DNA from: Podospora pseudoanserina
Lineage: Eukaryota > Ascomycota > Sordariomycetes > Sordariales > Podosporaceae
Length of the DNA stretch: 64,000 nt
Assembly: GCF_035222485.1 (NCBI RefSeq)
Contig: NC_085921.1
Coordinates: forward strand, 2,666,001-2,730,000
Reading direction: 5' to 3'
The notes beneath the pieces are model-generated. The model ran no database searches. It was not told where the DNA came from and saw only the letters and a program-made list of their open reading frames with translations. The stretch's first letter is position 1, and each line of letters opens with the position of its first letter. The position numbers were made by a program, and so were the translations under genes. Shown here piece after piece: positions 21,425 through 32,302 of this stretch.

Positions 21425-21620
21425 TGTTGGGCTAGCGACCTAGGAAAGTCACTGGCCGCGAAAAGAGAGGCCAAAAGGCCAGAAATTGGTTGACCAAATA
21501 GGTATTACAATATTGGTTGTTGGTTGTTCAGTCTAAAAGTAAACAAACAGGAAATCCGGCCTTAAAAGCAACCCAGGTGTGGGTCTGGTGAATGACAGGC
21601 CCTTTGTCAGGTGCCCCACA
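21425..21620 (-). mobile_element. Fossil solo LTR, family 1, copy B
   Basis: 196-base element, inverted relative to the copy at 18009-18200, with ends TGTTGGG ... CCCCACA on the plus strand and a perfect 5-base target-site duplication TGATT at 21420-21424 and 21621-21625. The different duplication shows an independent insertion. Solo LTR of an LTR retrotransposon, old, no internal region. Confidence 0.8.
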
Positions 21621-21625
21621 TGATT

Positions 21626-22077
21626 GGTATTGAGTTATGGCGCGATGAGAGAGGCGCATCGTACATACAACATTGAGTGCCATCAACGCCGCATACGAAG
21701 TACTTGCGAATGTGTAGATAGTTGCATTCAGACTAGGCCTGAGGCCTTTAAAGATGGCGTCGAAGTAGAAGATCTCCTTACACGTGCGTCGAAGTTGGGA
21801 ATGTCATTTGTCGTCCGCGCTGGAATCGAGCACGGGATACTGCAACTGGGAATATCAGAATCACATTTTAACTCGATTCAAAATTAGTTTACAGTTTCTG
21901 AAATATCGGGAGACGCTTGCTATAAAAGCTCTAAACTATATCCATTTAATCCGTTTGCTTCATTTACTCTACTCCCGGTCTCCCATTGTATATTCGTTTT
22001 CTCAATGGCTTCGTACTTACCCAATTCCTTAGCATTAGCCGCTACCATTACGGGCCTGATCACTGCAGTAAAATCAT
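21626..22077. other. AT-rich intergenic stretch
   Basis: About 450 bases, increasingly AT-rich from 21850, between two fossil repeats. No gene seen. Confidence 0.4.
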
Positions 22078-22554
22078 TGTTGTGACCTTCCGGTAGGAAG
22101 GTCCAGTTGGGAGGCTTCCGGAGAGGCTCCTGGGGATGCTCGGTGAGGAGGGTCCCGGAGGATGCTTTGGGGAAGCTCTTCCGGAGGCTCACCTGGAGGC
22201 TCCAAGCGTGGCTCACGGCGCAGACACCGGAGGCCCACGGGAGTGAGGCTCTTGGAGAGAATCTCTGGCAACGGAGGATGCGGAGTGACTCGAAATGACC
22301 GGTTTTCTTATGGGAAAAGCAGCCTCGAAGGGTCACGCAACATGCTCCCGTTCCGTGGAAATAAGGAAATGAAGGAAAGAAATGACACCGAAATGAACAG
22401 GCAAGCCAAAAGAATGATATGACTTGTGTTCAATGATTAAAGATAGATGGGGAGCTCTGGTGAGAGCGTCCCAAGGCAAGGCCTTTTGAACTACGGAATC
22501 GACGGTCCCGGGACCCAGTGTGATCATCCACCTGTGGCTCGGAGGGTCACAACA
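22078..22554 (+). mobile_element. Fossil LTR-like repeat, family 2, copy A
   Basis: 477 bases bounded by a perfect 10-base inverted repeat (TGTTGTGACC ... GGTCACAACA), of the TGTTG...CAACA form common in LTRs. It shares blocks with 29707-30017: the left end (ACCTTCCGGTAGG), a GGGGAGCTCT block, and the right end (CCACCTGTGGCTCGGAGG). No clean 5-base duplication is seen (ATCAT left, GTTAT right). Probably a solo LTR, old; a non-autonomous DNA element is the alternative. Confidence 0.6.
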
Positions 22555-24610
22555 GTTATGCTTCTTCTTTATCATATGAGGCAGCTCCCATGATGACTTT
22601 ACCGCGGTGGCTAAGCCCGCGAGAGCGGCAGCTGACGCCCAAGAACTGGGTAAAGTATGAAGCTATAGAGATACTGGTACCGGTAGTTGAATGAAAGTAG
22701 AGTGGATAAGCAAAGCGGGAATGAAGTGTCACAGTGCCAACCAAGGACTAGGTAAGGTTTCTTGTTATTGCACGAAGGAGAGAGAGAGAGGAGCGAAGCT
22801 CTCTCCGAACTAGAGACCTGCTCTGCCGTATGACTAAGCCGCTATCCCTCAAGGTTGGTCTGGTGTGCTGACAGAATGGAGGTAACTGCGGGCGTTTTTT
22901 ACTTACCGACCATTGCGTAGTGTTAAATGCTATAAACCGATTTTAAATTAACCTAAATAGGCAGCGAGTCAAGTACTGATTATTTTCGAGGTCAACTGAA
23001 ACTACAAAACCTAGTGTTGTGTGGGTAGCCACAACTGGCTCCATAAGGAGCTTAGGCCAGCTTGGGCTGGTTTGTTTGGGTCCACAAGATTTCTCGGTTT
23101 GCATTTCCATAGTTAATATCAATCAACACTTTTATACCAACACCTAGTAAAGTGAGGAGGGGTTACACGCTGCACAGTTTTGACCACAGTCTCACACTAA
23201 GTGTGTGCACAGTGTGGATCACGCTTTCACCAGTCACTTATTTATACTCCTACCTGGTTTCTTCCTTCTCTTCTATACCTTAGAATTAACGATAGTAAAA
23301 TAATCTGCCATTAGTGGTCCTGCCTTTTCGTGACAGGAGGGAGGGGGCCGCCGCCCGTTACCCGGACAGGGCACCCACTTGCTGGGCACGGTTTTTCCTC
23401 CAGCACCTTGTTGAAGTCGTCGTCCCTGGAACCCATCGAGCGCACGAGAGCAGCTTGCGCTTTGGGCATTTCTCTTCAGCTTCACCATCCTTCATGACAG
23501 TTGACGTAGCTTCGAGCGGAGCGATGGCACCGTCTGCAGGGCTGGCTGTGCTGGGCTCTGCTTCCTCCTCATCGCTCTCCCTGGCATATCAAGTTTGGCT
23601 AACCGCTTAATTTATGTCACCTTGGTGGCCATCTTCGCGTTTTGTATACCGCTGCTCATGTTGACGACGGAGCTCTTCTTCGCCCCCCCGTTGCAACCTC
23701 CACTGCCATCTGACTGCATCACGCTCACGTCCACTTTGCTCTGCCAGCTGCTGCCGCGCCGCTTCTCATATGACCTGACTCGCATTTTTTGCTGGCCCTG
23801 TCCCATTTTGTCTCCGACGCTCTTCCCGCGTATGGAGACTTAGTTCCGCCCAGATATGGATTATCTGGTCGCCATCTTGGAGACGTCGTTCCTGCTCCTG
23901 CCCTCTCCTTTCTTCCCGCTCTTCCTGAGCTTGAAGATGTAAATATACCCAGTCCTGGAGCTCCTCCTCCTCCTGTCGAAGTCGCTCTCGCTCTTCGCGG
24001 TGTTGAGACTCTAACGTCTCTCTCTCTCATGACGGTCGCGTTCCGCTTGCTGCTGAAGCTGTATTTGCGGCGAAATTGATGAAGAGCTAGTATGTAATTC
24101 AGCCATGCTGAATATCCGATGCCTCCGCTGCCGAATAAGCGAGCGCAAGGAACCGTAGGCCCGGATCTCATTGTCACTTACCGTAGTTTCTGAGTGTTGT
24201 GCGATTACAAGCTACAGGGACATGATCTAATGCACACCAGCGGAAACACCGCCAATCACAATGCTTCGAATTATGCACGGTGGCGCCTGCCCTCCAGGCG
24301 CCAACACAGACAAAATGCGCAGCGTGCGGGGCGAATGACCCATGCAAACGCAACACCTTGACAACGACGACTACAATGACCACCTTCAACCTCCTCAGTC
24401 AGACCAACCGGGATTCACGCTACGAATTCGACAGCTACTTACGGTAGATAGTTCTCGCCTGTCTAGCAGCTACCCCATTTCACCTGCTGATTTACTGTGC
24501 CTCCAGTCCCGCGAACAGTAGCCGTCCGCTCGCGCGCCTGGTTGCCGCACCGCCGAACATTTAATTCGTATGAATCGCTGCCGAGAGAGCTGAACCTGGC
24601 TGCCTGTGTA
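22555..24610. other. Repeat-rich intergenic stretch upstream of the HNWD gene
   Basis: About 2 kb without an intact gene. It holds a GA run (22780-22792), an AT-rich part at 22910-23290 with short inverted CACACT/AGTGTG motifs, and the coiled-coil remnant listed separately. The last 150 bases before 24611 must contain the HNWD promoter; no TATA box was placed. Confidence 0.4.
23480..24106 (-). pseudogene. Broken Glu/Arg/Gln-rich coiled-coil frame
   Basis: On the minus strand, beginning near 24106 with MAELHTSSSSISPQIQ, the sequence reads as a charged, Glu/Arg/Gln-rich helix (for example EERERLRQEEEELQDWVYL) in pieces that switch frame and are cut by stops. Composition suggests a long coiled coil. 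I cannot name a family. It may be a decayed host gene or part of an old element. Broken, several breaks. Confidence 0.35.
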
Positions 24611-27600
24611 ATGCGGCTCCTTGAACGTGATGATACCGGCGACTTCCATCTGAAGGACCTGCCCAGCAACGCGATTCCGCCTTACGCGATACTCTCACAC
24701 ACATGGGGCGACGAAGAGGTCCTCTTTAAAGATCTGGTGGATGGTACGGGCAGGAAAAATGCAGGCTATGCTAAGGTTCAGTTTTGCGGAGATCAAGCCT
24801 GGCGCGATGGGCTGAAACACTTCTGGATCGACACATGCTGCATCGATAAGTCAGACGCTGTCGAGGTCCAGCACGCTCTCAACTCCATGTTCCAGTGGTA
24901 TCGTAACGCCACAAAATGCTATGTCTATCTCACAGACGTCTCAACCCGCAAGCGGGATGCCGACGGCAACTCTGGTTGGGAACTGGCGTTTCGGACATGC
25001 AGATGGTTTACCCGAGGATGGACTCTGCAGGAGCTTATTGCTCCAACGATCGTTGAATTCTTCTCTAAGGAGTGCGAGCGTTTGGGAGATAAAAAGTCTT
25101 TGGAACGAGATATTCACGATATAACCGGAATTCCTCTAAAAGCTCTTCAGGGAAGACCTCTATCCGATTTCAGTATTGCCGAACGAATGGCGTGGATAGA
25201 GAAGCGCGATACAAAATTTGAGGAAGATAAGGCTTACTCGCTATTCGGTATCTTTGACGTGCACATACCGGTTATTTACGGCGAAGGAAAACAGAAGGCA
25301 TTAAAGCGGCTGCGAGACAAGATCCACGAGGATTATCTCTGTTTAGCAAAGCTGTGGTCCGCTGACCCGCGAGACCCGCACCACGAGAAGGAGCGCATCG
25401 AGCTAGCAAAGGGTGGTCTGCTGGCTGATGCTTACCGCTGGGTCTTTGACAACCCCGAATTTCTGCAATGGCGCCATAACTCAGAAAGTCGACTTCTCTG
25501 GATCAAGGGCGACCCTGGCAAAGGCAAGACCATGTTGCTCTGCGGTATCATCGACGAGCTAGAGCAACCCATCACTGCTAGTGGTGGCAACTTGGCGTAT
25601 TTCTTTTGTCAAGCTACCGACTCGCGCATCAATAGCGCAATTGCCGTGCTACGGGGGTTGATTTACCTCCTTGCTCGCCGACAACCGCGTCTCCTCTTAT
25701 ATCTTCCCGAGAATACGTACGCTTCCGACGACGCAATGGCATGGGTCGTTCTATCGAAGGTTTTACGGCGTATGCTAGAAGATCCAGACTTGAAGGAAAC
25801 CTACCTGGTCATTGATGCCCTTGACGAATGCGTTATCGACCTACCCAAACTTTTGGATTTCGTCGTCATTTCACCAGGACGCGTCAAGTGGCTCTTATCA
25901 AGTCGGAACGAGGTTCTTATTGAGGAGAAGCTGAAGCCTGATGTTGGGCGGACGAGACTTAGTCTCGAGTTGAAAGCGAATGCGATGCAAGTGTCTCACG
26001 CCATCGATGCGTATATCGACGGCAAGCTATCAGGTCTCGCATCACTTCAAGACGACACGCCGTTGAAAAATCAAGTGCGGGATATTTTGCACCAAAAGGC
26101 AAACGGCACGTTCCTCTGGGTTGCTCTCGTTATACAAGAGCTCAGTGAGGATGATGTTGAAAGCTGGCATGCTCTTCAAATCGTCGAAGAAGTGCCGTCG
26201 GGCCTAGATAGGATGTATGATCGCATGTTGAATGAAATCAGTCGGTACAAAAGGGACTCGGAATTTTGCCGGCGCATACTCTTGGTGGCCACGGTTGCAT
26301 ACCGCCCACTCTACTTGGACGAAATAGGCAGCTTATCTAGATTACCGGAGCAGATTATGGGATCGACAGAGAATATTAGGAAAGTCGTGGCTAAGTGCGG
26401 ATCGTTTCTCACCATCCGAGAGGACAAGATCTACCTTATCCATCAGTCAGCCAAGGACTACTTAAGCGCATCCGCCTTGATCTTCCCCCATGGCGCACCG
26501 ATTGCCCACCGGGATATATGCGCTCGATCGCTAGAGCTTATGTTACAGAAGTTAAGACGCGACATGTACGGCTTAGTTACCCCGGGATTGCCTATCGACC
26601 AGGCTCGCACGCCAGAACCGGACCCTCTTGTGACAGTACGGTATTCGTGTGTCTTCTGGGTTGACCACCTCCGCGATTCGATTACTGATAAAGACACGCC
26701 ACAACGCAACACACTGGATGCGGTTCAGACATTCCTTGAACAGAAGTATCTTTACTGGCTTGAAGCTCTTAGTCTACTCCGAGCTATATCGGAAGGTGTC
26801 ATTGCCATAAGAAAGCTTGAGGGCCTAGTGGTAAGAATAGCTTACTAAGACGAGACAGCCATACTGACAGAGATACAGGGGCGAACTCATCAAAGGCAGC
26901 TAACAACTTTTATTCGGGATGCGCACCGGTTCGCTCTCTCCTACAGATGGATAATCGAGGAAGCCCCTCTTCAGGCGTATACATCAGCCCTCGTATTTGC
27001 ACCGGTTGGCAGTCTAGTAAAGAAGAGATTTAAGACGGAAGAACCTAGCTGGATCAGTACAAAGCCAGTAGTAGAAGCGGACTGGAATGCATGCCTCCAG
27101 ACACTCGAAGGCCATAGTGCCTCGGTTACCTCGGTCGCCTTTTCGGCGGATGGCCAGCAGCTCGCATCCGGTTCATGGGACCGTACCGTTAAGATCTGGG
27201 ATCCCGCCTCGGACCAATGCCTCCAGACGCTCCAAGGCCATAGCGACTCGGTTACCTCGGTCGCCTTTTCGGCGGATGGCCAGCGGCTCGCATCCGGTTC
27301 ACACGACTGTACCGTTAAGATCTGGGATCCCGCCTTGGGCCAATGCCTCCAGACGCTCGAAGGCCATAGCGACTCGGTTACCTCGATGGCCTTTTCGGCG
27401 GATGGCCAGCGGCTCGCATCCGGTTCACGGGACTGTACCGTTAAGATCTGGGATCCCGCCTCGGGCCAATGCCTCCAGACGCTCGAAGGCCATAGCGACG
27501 AGGTTAACTCGATTGCCTTTTCGGCGGATGGCCAGCGGCTCGCATCCGGTTCATGGGACCGTACCGTTAAGATCTGGGATCCCGCCTCGGGCCAATGCCT

Positions 27601-27964
27601 CCAGACGCTCCAAGGCCATAGCGACGAGGTTAACTCGATTGCCTTTTCGGCGGATGGCCAGCGGCTCGCATCCGGTTCATGGGACCGTACCGTTAAGATC
27701 TGGGATCCCGCCTCGGGCCAATGCCTCCAGACGCTCCAAGGCCATAGCGACGAGGTTAACTCGATTGCCTTTTCGGCGGATGATCTAAGGGCGCATGGGT
27801 ATAGGTTGGGGCCAGATAAGACCTGGGTTATTTGTAACGGCCAGAATGTGCTATGGTTACCACCTGAAAACCGCCCAACCTGCTCTGTAATCCAAGGGCG
27901 GATGGTAGCTATTGGCTGTTCATCAGGGCGAGTTTTTACTATTGGCTTCTCGCGCGATATATAA
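24611..27964 (+). CDS. HNWD protein: HET-NACHT-WD40 STAND receptor (HET-E/HET-D/HET-R-like)
   Basis: Predicted vegetative-incompatibility receptor of 1101 residues, in two exons (24611-26830, 26879-27964; intron 48 bases with an in-frame stop). HET domain at about residues 1-200 (PPYAILSHTWGDEEV, FWIDTCCIDKSD, WFTRGWTLQELIAP). NACHT: P-loop G300-DPGKGKT307, Walker B VIDALDE at 400-406, then a helical region with the VSHAIDAYI phrase. C-terminal WD40 array: five full 42-residue units plus a partial sixth, ending in a unique tail (LPPENRPTCSVIQGRM... IGFSRDI). In Podospora this layout senses partner proteins through the WD40 units and triggers cell death through HET. I chose the start at 24611 (MRLLERDD) because the domain begins there; an in-frame ATG at 24497 adds 38 unconvincing residues. 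The frame is fully open. Whether it is active is unknown; the array is short compared with reactive alleles I recall from Podospora. Confidence 0.92.
27092..27780 (+). repeat. 126-base WD40-coding tandem array
   Basis: Units start at 27092, 27218, 27344, 27470, 27596 and 27722 (the last is partial, diverging after about 58 bases). Units four and five differ by one base in 126 (CTCGAAGG or CTCCAAGG). Amino-acid variation is confined to a few positions of the 42-residue unit: 6, 10, 11, 13, 15, 22, 29, 31, 40, 41. Confidence 0.95.
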
Positions 27965-29706
27965 TACATTTTTAGTTCTCTCTATTCGTTCTCTTTATGT
28001 CTTTTTTCTAGCTTGACACCAGAAGGGCCTGGGAGGATGGGTTAATTTATAGATGTTTTTGGAATTCTGGTATCTCTAACGGGCTAATGTGAATTCCTTT
28101 AAGAGGCAAATTGATAGTAACATTTTTATTCTGCTCGGTTCTGCTCGGTTCCGCGACAGCGTGGAATCAGGTATCTCAGTACGCGATTGCTTCGGGAAGA
28201 GGGCACCTGTCCTCTATGACACACCTTTTCCACAGTAGATTGGAATCGCCACTCGCACATATCGGATTCCTCAGCGCCCTCCCGAATCGAGTCAGACAAT
28301 TCTGCAAAGAATTGGCCCAGTGGCGACGAGCCCTAACGCCACTTCCATGATGCCGCGAGGTTCCATAAGTCAGCCAGTTGCTGGTGCGAAGCTGTCCTAA
28401 CGGAGCGAGTTGCGGCTGTTACATTAACAACGCAGCGAATTACAAGTCCTGAGCCAGTAGTTGGAAAGAGAAGCGAGCAAATAAGCCACAGGCGTCATAG
28501 ACAGCTGTGTTAATGGCTCATGCATATTTAGACGGGATCTCTCAGAAGTAGGATGCTACTCTGTGAAGGTGAATATGATGGGGTTTGCTACTGTGCGATT
28601 GTATTGCTTGTCCTCCTTGTCCTTCAAAACCAGAAGAACCTCCATTATATCTATACATGGCGATAAAGTTGGCGGCAAATGGTACCATATCCAGCTGCAC
28701 TTGTTACGTCAGTTCAGCTCCCCTGAGCTCCAATCAGCTTGGTTGACCAGAACTCCTTCCTGTCTGACAAGATCATCCAGCCTAGCAGATGCCTGAGGTC
28801 ATGACAGTTACGGACCGCTAGAGATGCCTTATTCGCACTCGGTCCGAATGGAGGTTGAACTGCAAATCCCATCTCTAACATATAATAGGGTGTCAAACGC
28901 CCAGTCGGTCCTGGACAGCTTGCAAGAAGAAGAGCGCTAGGCAGTGGGCACAGGTCCACGCCCCCCCAAAAAAAACTAAGGCTTGCCACGCTGGTAAAAC
29001 CTCCTAAAAATGAAGCTATCTACAACCTTGTCATCTTCAAACCATGGAGCCTTCACTACCCTATAAATTCTCCCTGATTTGGTCAAGGCACTCGGTACTG
29101 CACTCTCGCCGTCCCCGGGCCCCTTTGTGATTCTCGTATCCTGGCTGCCGGGTGCCTTTTGGGACCCCTTCGTATCGTGATGTCTCCCTCCTCTGGGTTC
29201 CTCTCGAAAAGGTATGCTTCCACTGCATCCTTATTGCATTCCAAATAACACTCCGAAGATGTATTCGATCTAGAAATTCTTCTCCTGTAAAATAAAGAAT
29301 AATTTTGACAAGCTGTATTATCCGTTGTTTGCTGCAAGTTGGACACCGGTTGCCTCATGCCTCAGCCACCTTTTATGACAGTTTTCACACATCCCATGAC
29401 CTTCGATTGGCGTTGTTAGTTATGTAGGTACGTTGACGAAATCCAGGGTATCTATTCGAAAGCCACTTGCTACATTTTGACGTAAGCATCTCTGTCCCAA
29501 TTATACTTCTATCCAAATAGACGTGGCATCGGTGCTATAGACGCGCATCTATTCTCCCTTATGTATTGTTTTCTAACGATATATGTGAAGAAGATAGTAG
29601 GTATAACAAAAAATGTAGCCGCAGGACATGCACGCTAGTATCGTGCCGAAGTTACTACTCTTTTGGGTAACGGTAGAGCAGGTATGATAATTTTAAATAG
29701 TATCGT
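27965..29706. other. Gene-poor, decayed intergenic stretch
   Basis: 1.7 kb with no supported gene. A short direct duplication (TCTGCTCGGT twice) lies at 28130-28151. The part from 29200 on is AT-rich, as expected of RIP-aged DNA. Short frames on both strands have no recognisable protein. Confidence 0.4.
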
Positions 29707-30017
29707 TGTTGTTACCTTCCGGTAGGGGGATCCTGATGGGAGGCTCGATGAGGCCCAATGACAGTTCCCAGAGAAATGTCCCGTTGTGACGCCTCGGCGA
29801 GCTCCGAGTCGTGGCTTCCGGCGACGATGCTGGAAGCTCAAGGGTGAGGACTCTAATTGAGAGTCCTCATTGAATACGAAATGAAGAAAAGAAAGAGATG
29901 AACACCCAACACAAAGCATATGATCCGTGTGTTATGGTAAAGAGTGCTGGGGAGCTCTCAAAGCAGCGTCCCAGACCTGCATGTACTCCTCCACCTGTGG
30001 CTCGGAGGCTCAGAACA
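29707..30017 (+). mobile_element. Fossil LTR-like repeat, family 2, copy B
   Basis: 311 bases, same orientation as and related to 22078-22554: it starts TGTTGTTACCTTCCGGTAGG and ends CCACCTGTGGCTCGGAGG...AACA, with a GGGGAGCTCT block between. Shorter than copy A. No clean target-site duplication. Old, probably a solo LTR. Confidence 0.55.
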
Positions 30018-30365
30018 GGCTTCATACTTCCTTCCTAGTTTAGCTAACTATCTAGTGAAGTAAATTCTGGGAACCCACTCTACTATGTGGTTTAGGCATA
30101 TAGTTAAACCATTATCGAAATCTTATCTATATTTACGATGACCTCTTCCAGAGCTGGTCGAAAATTGTAATAGCATTTCGGACATCATTACACCTCTGAG
30201 AACAGAAGCTCTTACCACACACCAAAATAATTAACCTCCCCTTCACCGTCGCTGCTTTTAGCCTCCTAGGTAGTGCTGCTACTTAAATACAGTACACTAG
30301 TATATATATTACCGTGATAGCTATAACGCGTACTACGGCTTTAACCCTCTTCCAAACTAGCAACG
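30018..30365. other. AT-rich stretch before the phosphoesterase relic
   Basis: 348 bases, AT-rich with TATATATATTACC near 30301. No gene seen. It may include the eroded 5' end of the phosphoesterase gene. Confidence 0.4.
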
Positions 30366-31260
30366 TTACCGGAAGAATATTTGATCGATTTGTCTAAATC
30401 TGGCTCGAGAATGTCGATTATATCGACGCTATCGCTGACCGCAAGTACCCCTTTACCAACCTTTCCGCTTATCCAGTCACTTACCTCCCTCCCCCCAGCT
30501 AACCACGTTTACCTCGCTACCCAAAGTATATCTCTAATAAACTACATCGCCCGCACCCACCCCTCTCAACCCGACTATATCGCCGTCGCAGCCGGCACCC
30601 GCCACAGCGTCTCCGACAACAACGTCCACCGCCTTGACGCCTCCATCAAGTCTGTTGTTGACTTCCTCGAACCCGGCGGCATCTCCTGGTCCATCTACCA
30701 GGAAGACATGCCTTGTATGTTGAATTCCTCCCTTTCCGCCATAAATGGTACTTACACCTCCCCCAAGACTCCGGCTTCCAAGGCCCCTCCTACGCCTCGG
30801 GCTCCTACGTCCGCAAACAGAACCCCCTCGCCAGTTTCGACTCCGTCACCGGCTCCATCTCCCGCTCAGCCAAGTGCAAAAACTTCACAATGTTCGAAAA
30901 AGATCTCGCATCCAACAAGGTCCCCAGTGGATGTTCCTCACGCCCAACATGGACAACTCTGGCCATGACACCTCTGTTGCCTACGCCGGGAGATGGGCAC
31001 GGAATTTCATCACCCCTTTGCTGGCTGATAACAAGTTTAACATCCCGCGGACGTTGGTCATGTTGACTTTTGATGAGGGGTCGTACAGCAGAAATAACCA
31101 GGTTTATGCTGTCTTGTTGGGGAGTGCTGTCCCGACGAACAAGAGGGGGACCGCGAATGGGACGGCGTATGGACATTATAGTGTGCTGAAGACGGTGGAG
31201 GTGAATTGGGGGTTGGGGAACTTGGGGCAGAATGATGTGGGTGCGAATGCCTTTTTCTAA
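30366..31260 (+). pseudogene. Broken phosphoesterase (acid phosphatase / phospholipase C-like, PF04185 type)
   Basis: The family removes phosphate groups from secreted or lysosomal substrates. Readable parts: FDRFV then stop then IWLENVDY (start of the catalytic fold); RTHPSQPDYIAVAAGTRH; SVVDFLEPGGISWSIYQEDMP; GFQGPSYASGSYVRKQNPL; WMFLTPNMDNSGHDTSVAYA; LVMLTFDEGSYS; HYSVLKTVEVNWGLGNLG. A normal intron (30715-30767) joins DMP-Y-SGFQG. Breaks: a TAA at 30395, explicable as C-to-T of CAA, and a one-base loss in the C-run at 30921-30925 between NKVP and QWMF. The signal peptide and N-terminus are not found. The last 100 codons are intact. Family call is firm, function lost. Confidence 0.8.
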
Positions 31261-31558
31261 GAGGATGATGACCCTGAGCCCCCGAGTTGGGGGTCCACTT
31301 GTTGTTACTTGGCAGGGTTGGGGTTAGAAGGGGGGATGGGAGGAGGTACGATGGTTATGCATTCCAACTAGTCTAGGTACACTTTACAACTTCTGGTCAT
31401 TGGCAGGCAGTGTTCTTGAAATGTGATGATGAAGTTCGGTGAAAAACAATAGATATTATCAATGCCAAACGCTATTAGATCTATTTTCCCGAGATGGAAA
31501 CATGAAGTTGACAGCCAGAGCTGCCTGATATTCAAGCAAGAAGTCCAAGTAATACACA
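31261..31558. other. Short intergenic, convergent 3' ends
   Basis: 298 bases between the phosphoesterase relic (+) and the next gene (-). Nothing seen. Confidence 0.4.
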
Positions 31559-32185
31559 TCAAATCCCAGCTATCATAAAGCCAACCAAGCCCAACACGCC
31601 GGCAGCGGCGCCGACACCCCCATGAACAGCCACAGCACCGGCAGTGACAACAGGACCAGTGCTTGTGATGACAGGAGCGCCAGTTCCAGAAGCGACACCG
31701 CTGGTCGTGACGGTAGCGATAGTGGTGGGAGCAGGTCCATCGCAGTGCCAGTGGTCGCCATGAGGTTCGCACCCGATGGAAGCGGTTGGGCTGGGGGGCA
31801 GGACACCGGCGCTGTGGTCGTCATGGTCGTGGTCCTCTTCGTCCTCATGATCATGATCCTCGTCATCATGATCGTGGTCCTGTTCGTGGTCATGGTCGTC
31901 ATCATGGGCGGCAGCCGTGGTGGTGGCAGGAACAGCAACGACCTCGGAAGCGGTGATGATCACCGGAGTCGCAGTGGTTGCGGGGGCGGTCTCGCGGGGT
32001 CCATCGCAATGCCTTTGGGAAGGTAAAGTCAATGACTATTCGGATGTTTTTACGAAACGGGAAAGTGCTCACCAGTGATCACCATGAGGCTCACACCCGA
32101 CAGACTCGGTAGGCGAAGGTGCCAACTCCTGGGCTGCCGCAAAGGCGCTGAGGGCGAGGATGATGGCGGCAGAGAGTGTCTTCAT
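31559..32185 (-). CDS. Secreted, GPI-type surface protein with CEPHGDHWHC motifs and His/Asp-rich core
   Basis: 188 residues from exons 32073-32185 and 31559-32012 (567 bases; intron 60 bases). Signal peptide MKTLSAAIILALSAFAAAQ. Then two copies of the motif GCEPHGDHWHCDGP, one on each side of a central Asp/His/Glu-rich segment (HDHDHD-type). The C-terminal 18 residues are hydrophobic (GVLGLVGFMIAGI) after a Gly/Ala stretch, as in GPI-anchor signals. The intron interrupts the first motif (HW/HC) and splicing restores it exactly, which supports the model. The Cys/His motif and acidic-His core suggest binding of zinc or copper; this is inference from composition. A paralogous motif set occurs in the gene at 34018. 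A TATA box lies 110 bases upstream. Confidence 0.82.
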
Positions 32186-32294
32186 ATTGCCGTGAATAAG
32201 CGAGAGACACCGGGTGCAATATAGAGAACAAATATGCGACGATCAAACTGAGTTAGTGAGGCAAGCAAGACATGCAAAACATGGGATGAAAGGC

Positions 32295-32302
32295 TTTTTA
32301 TA
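32295..32302 (-). promoter_or_regulatory. TATA box of the CEPHGDHWHC gene
   Basis: TATAAAAA on the minus strand, 110 bases before the start codon at 32185. Confidence 0.55.

Noticed and set aside
22797-22851. tRNA-like stretch on the minus strand (TAGCGGCTTAGTCATACGGCAGAGC, then AGTTCGGAG)
   Set aside because: A-box and B-box look only partial, and no acceptor stem or cloverleaf could be drawn. At most an old tRNA-derived repeat.
23314-23610. 98-codon plus frame opposite the coiled-coil remnant
   Set aside because: Reads as the complement of the charged helix on the other strand; no domain.
27087-27788. 233-codon plus frame and the 332-codon minus frame over the WD40 array
   Set aside because: They are shadow frames that stay open only because the 126-base unit repeats without a stop in them.
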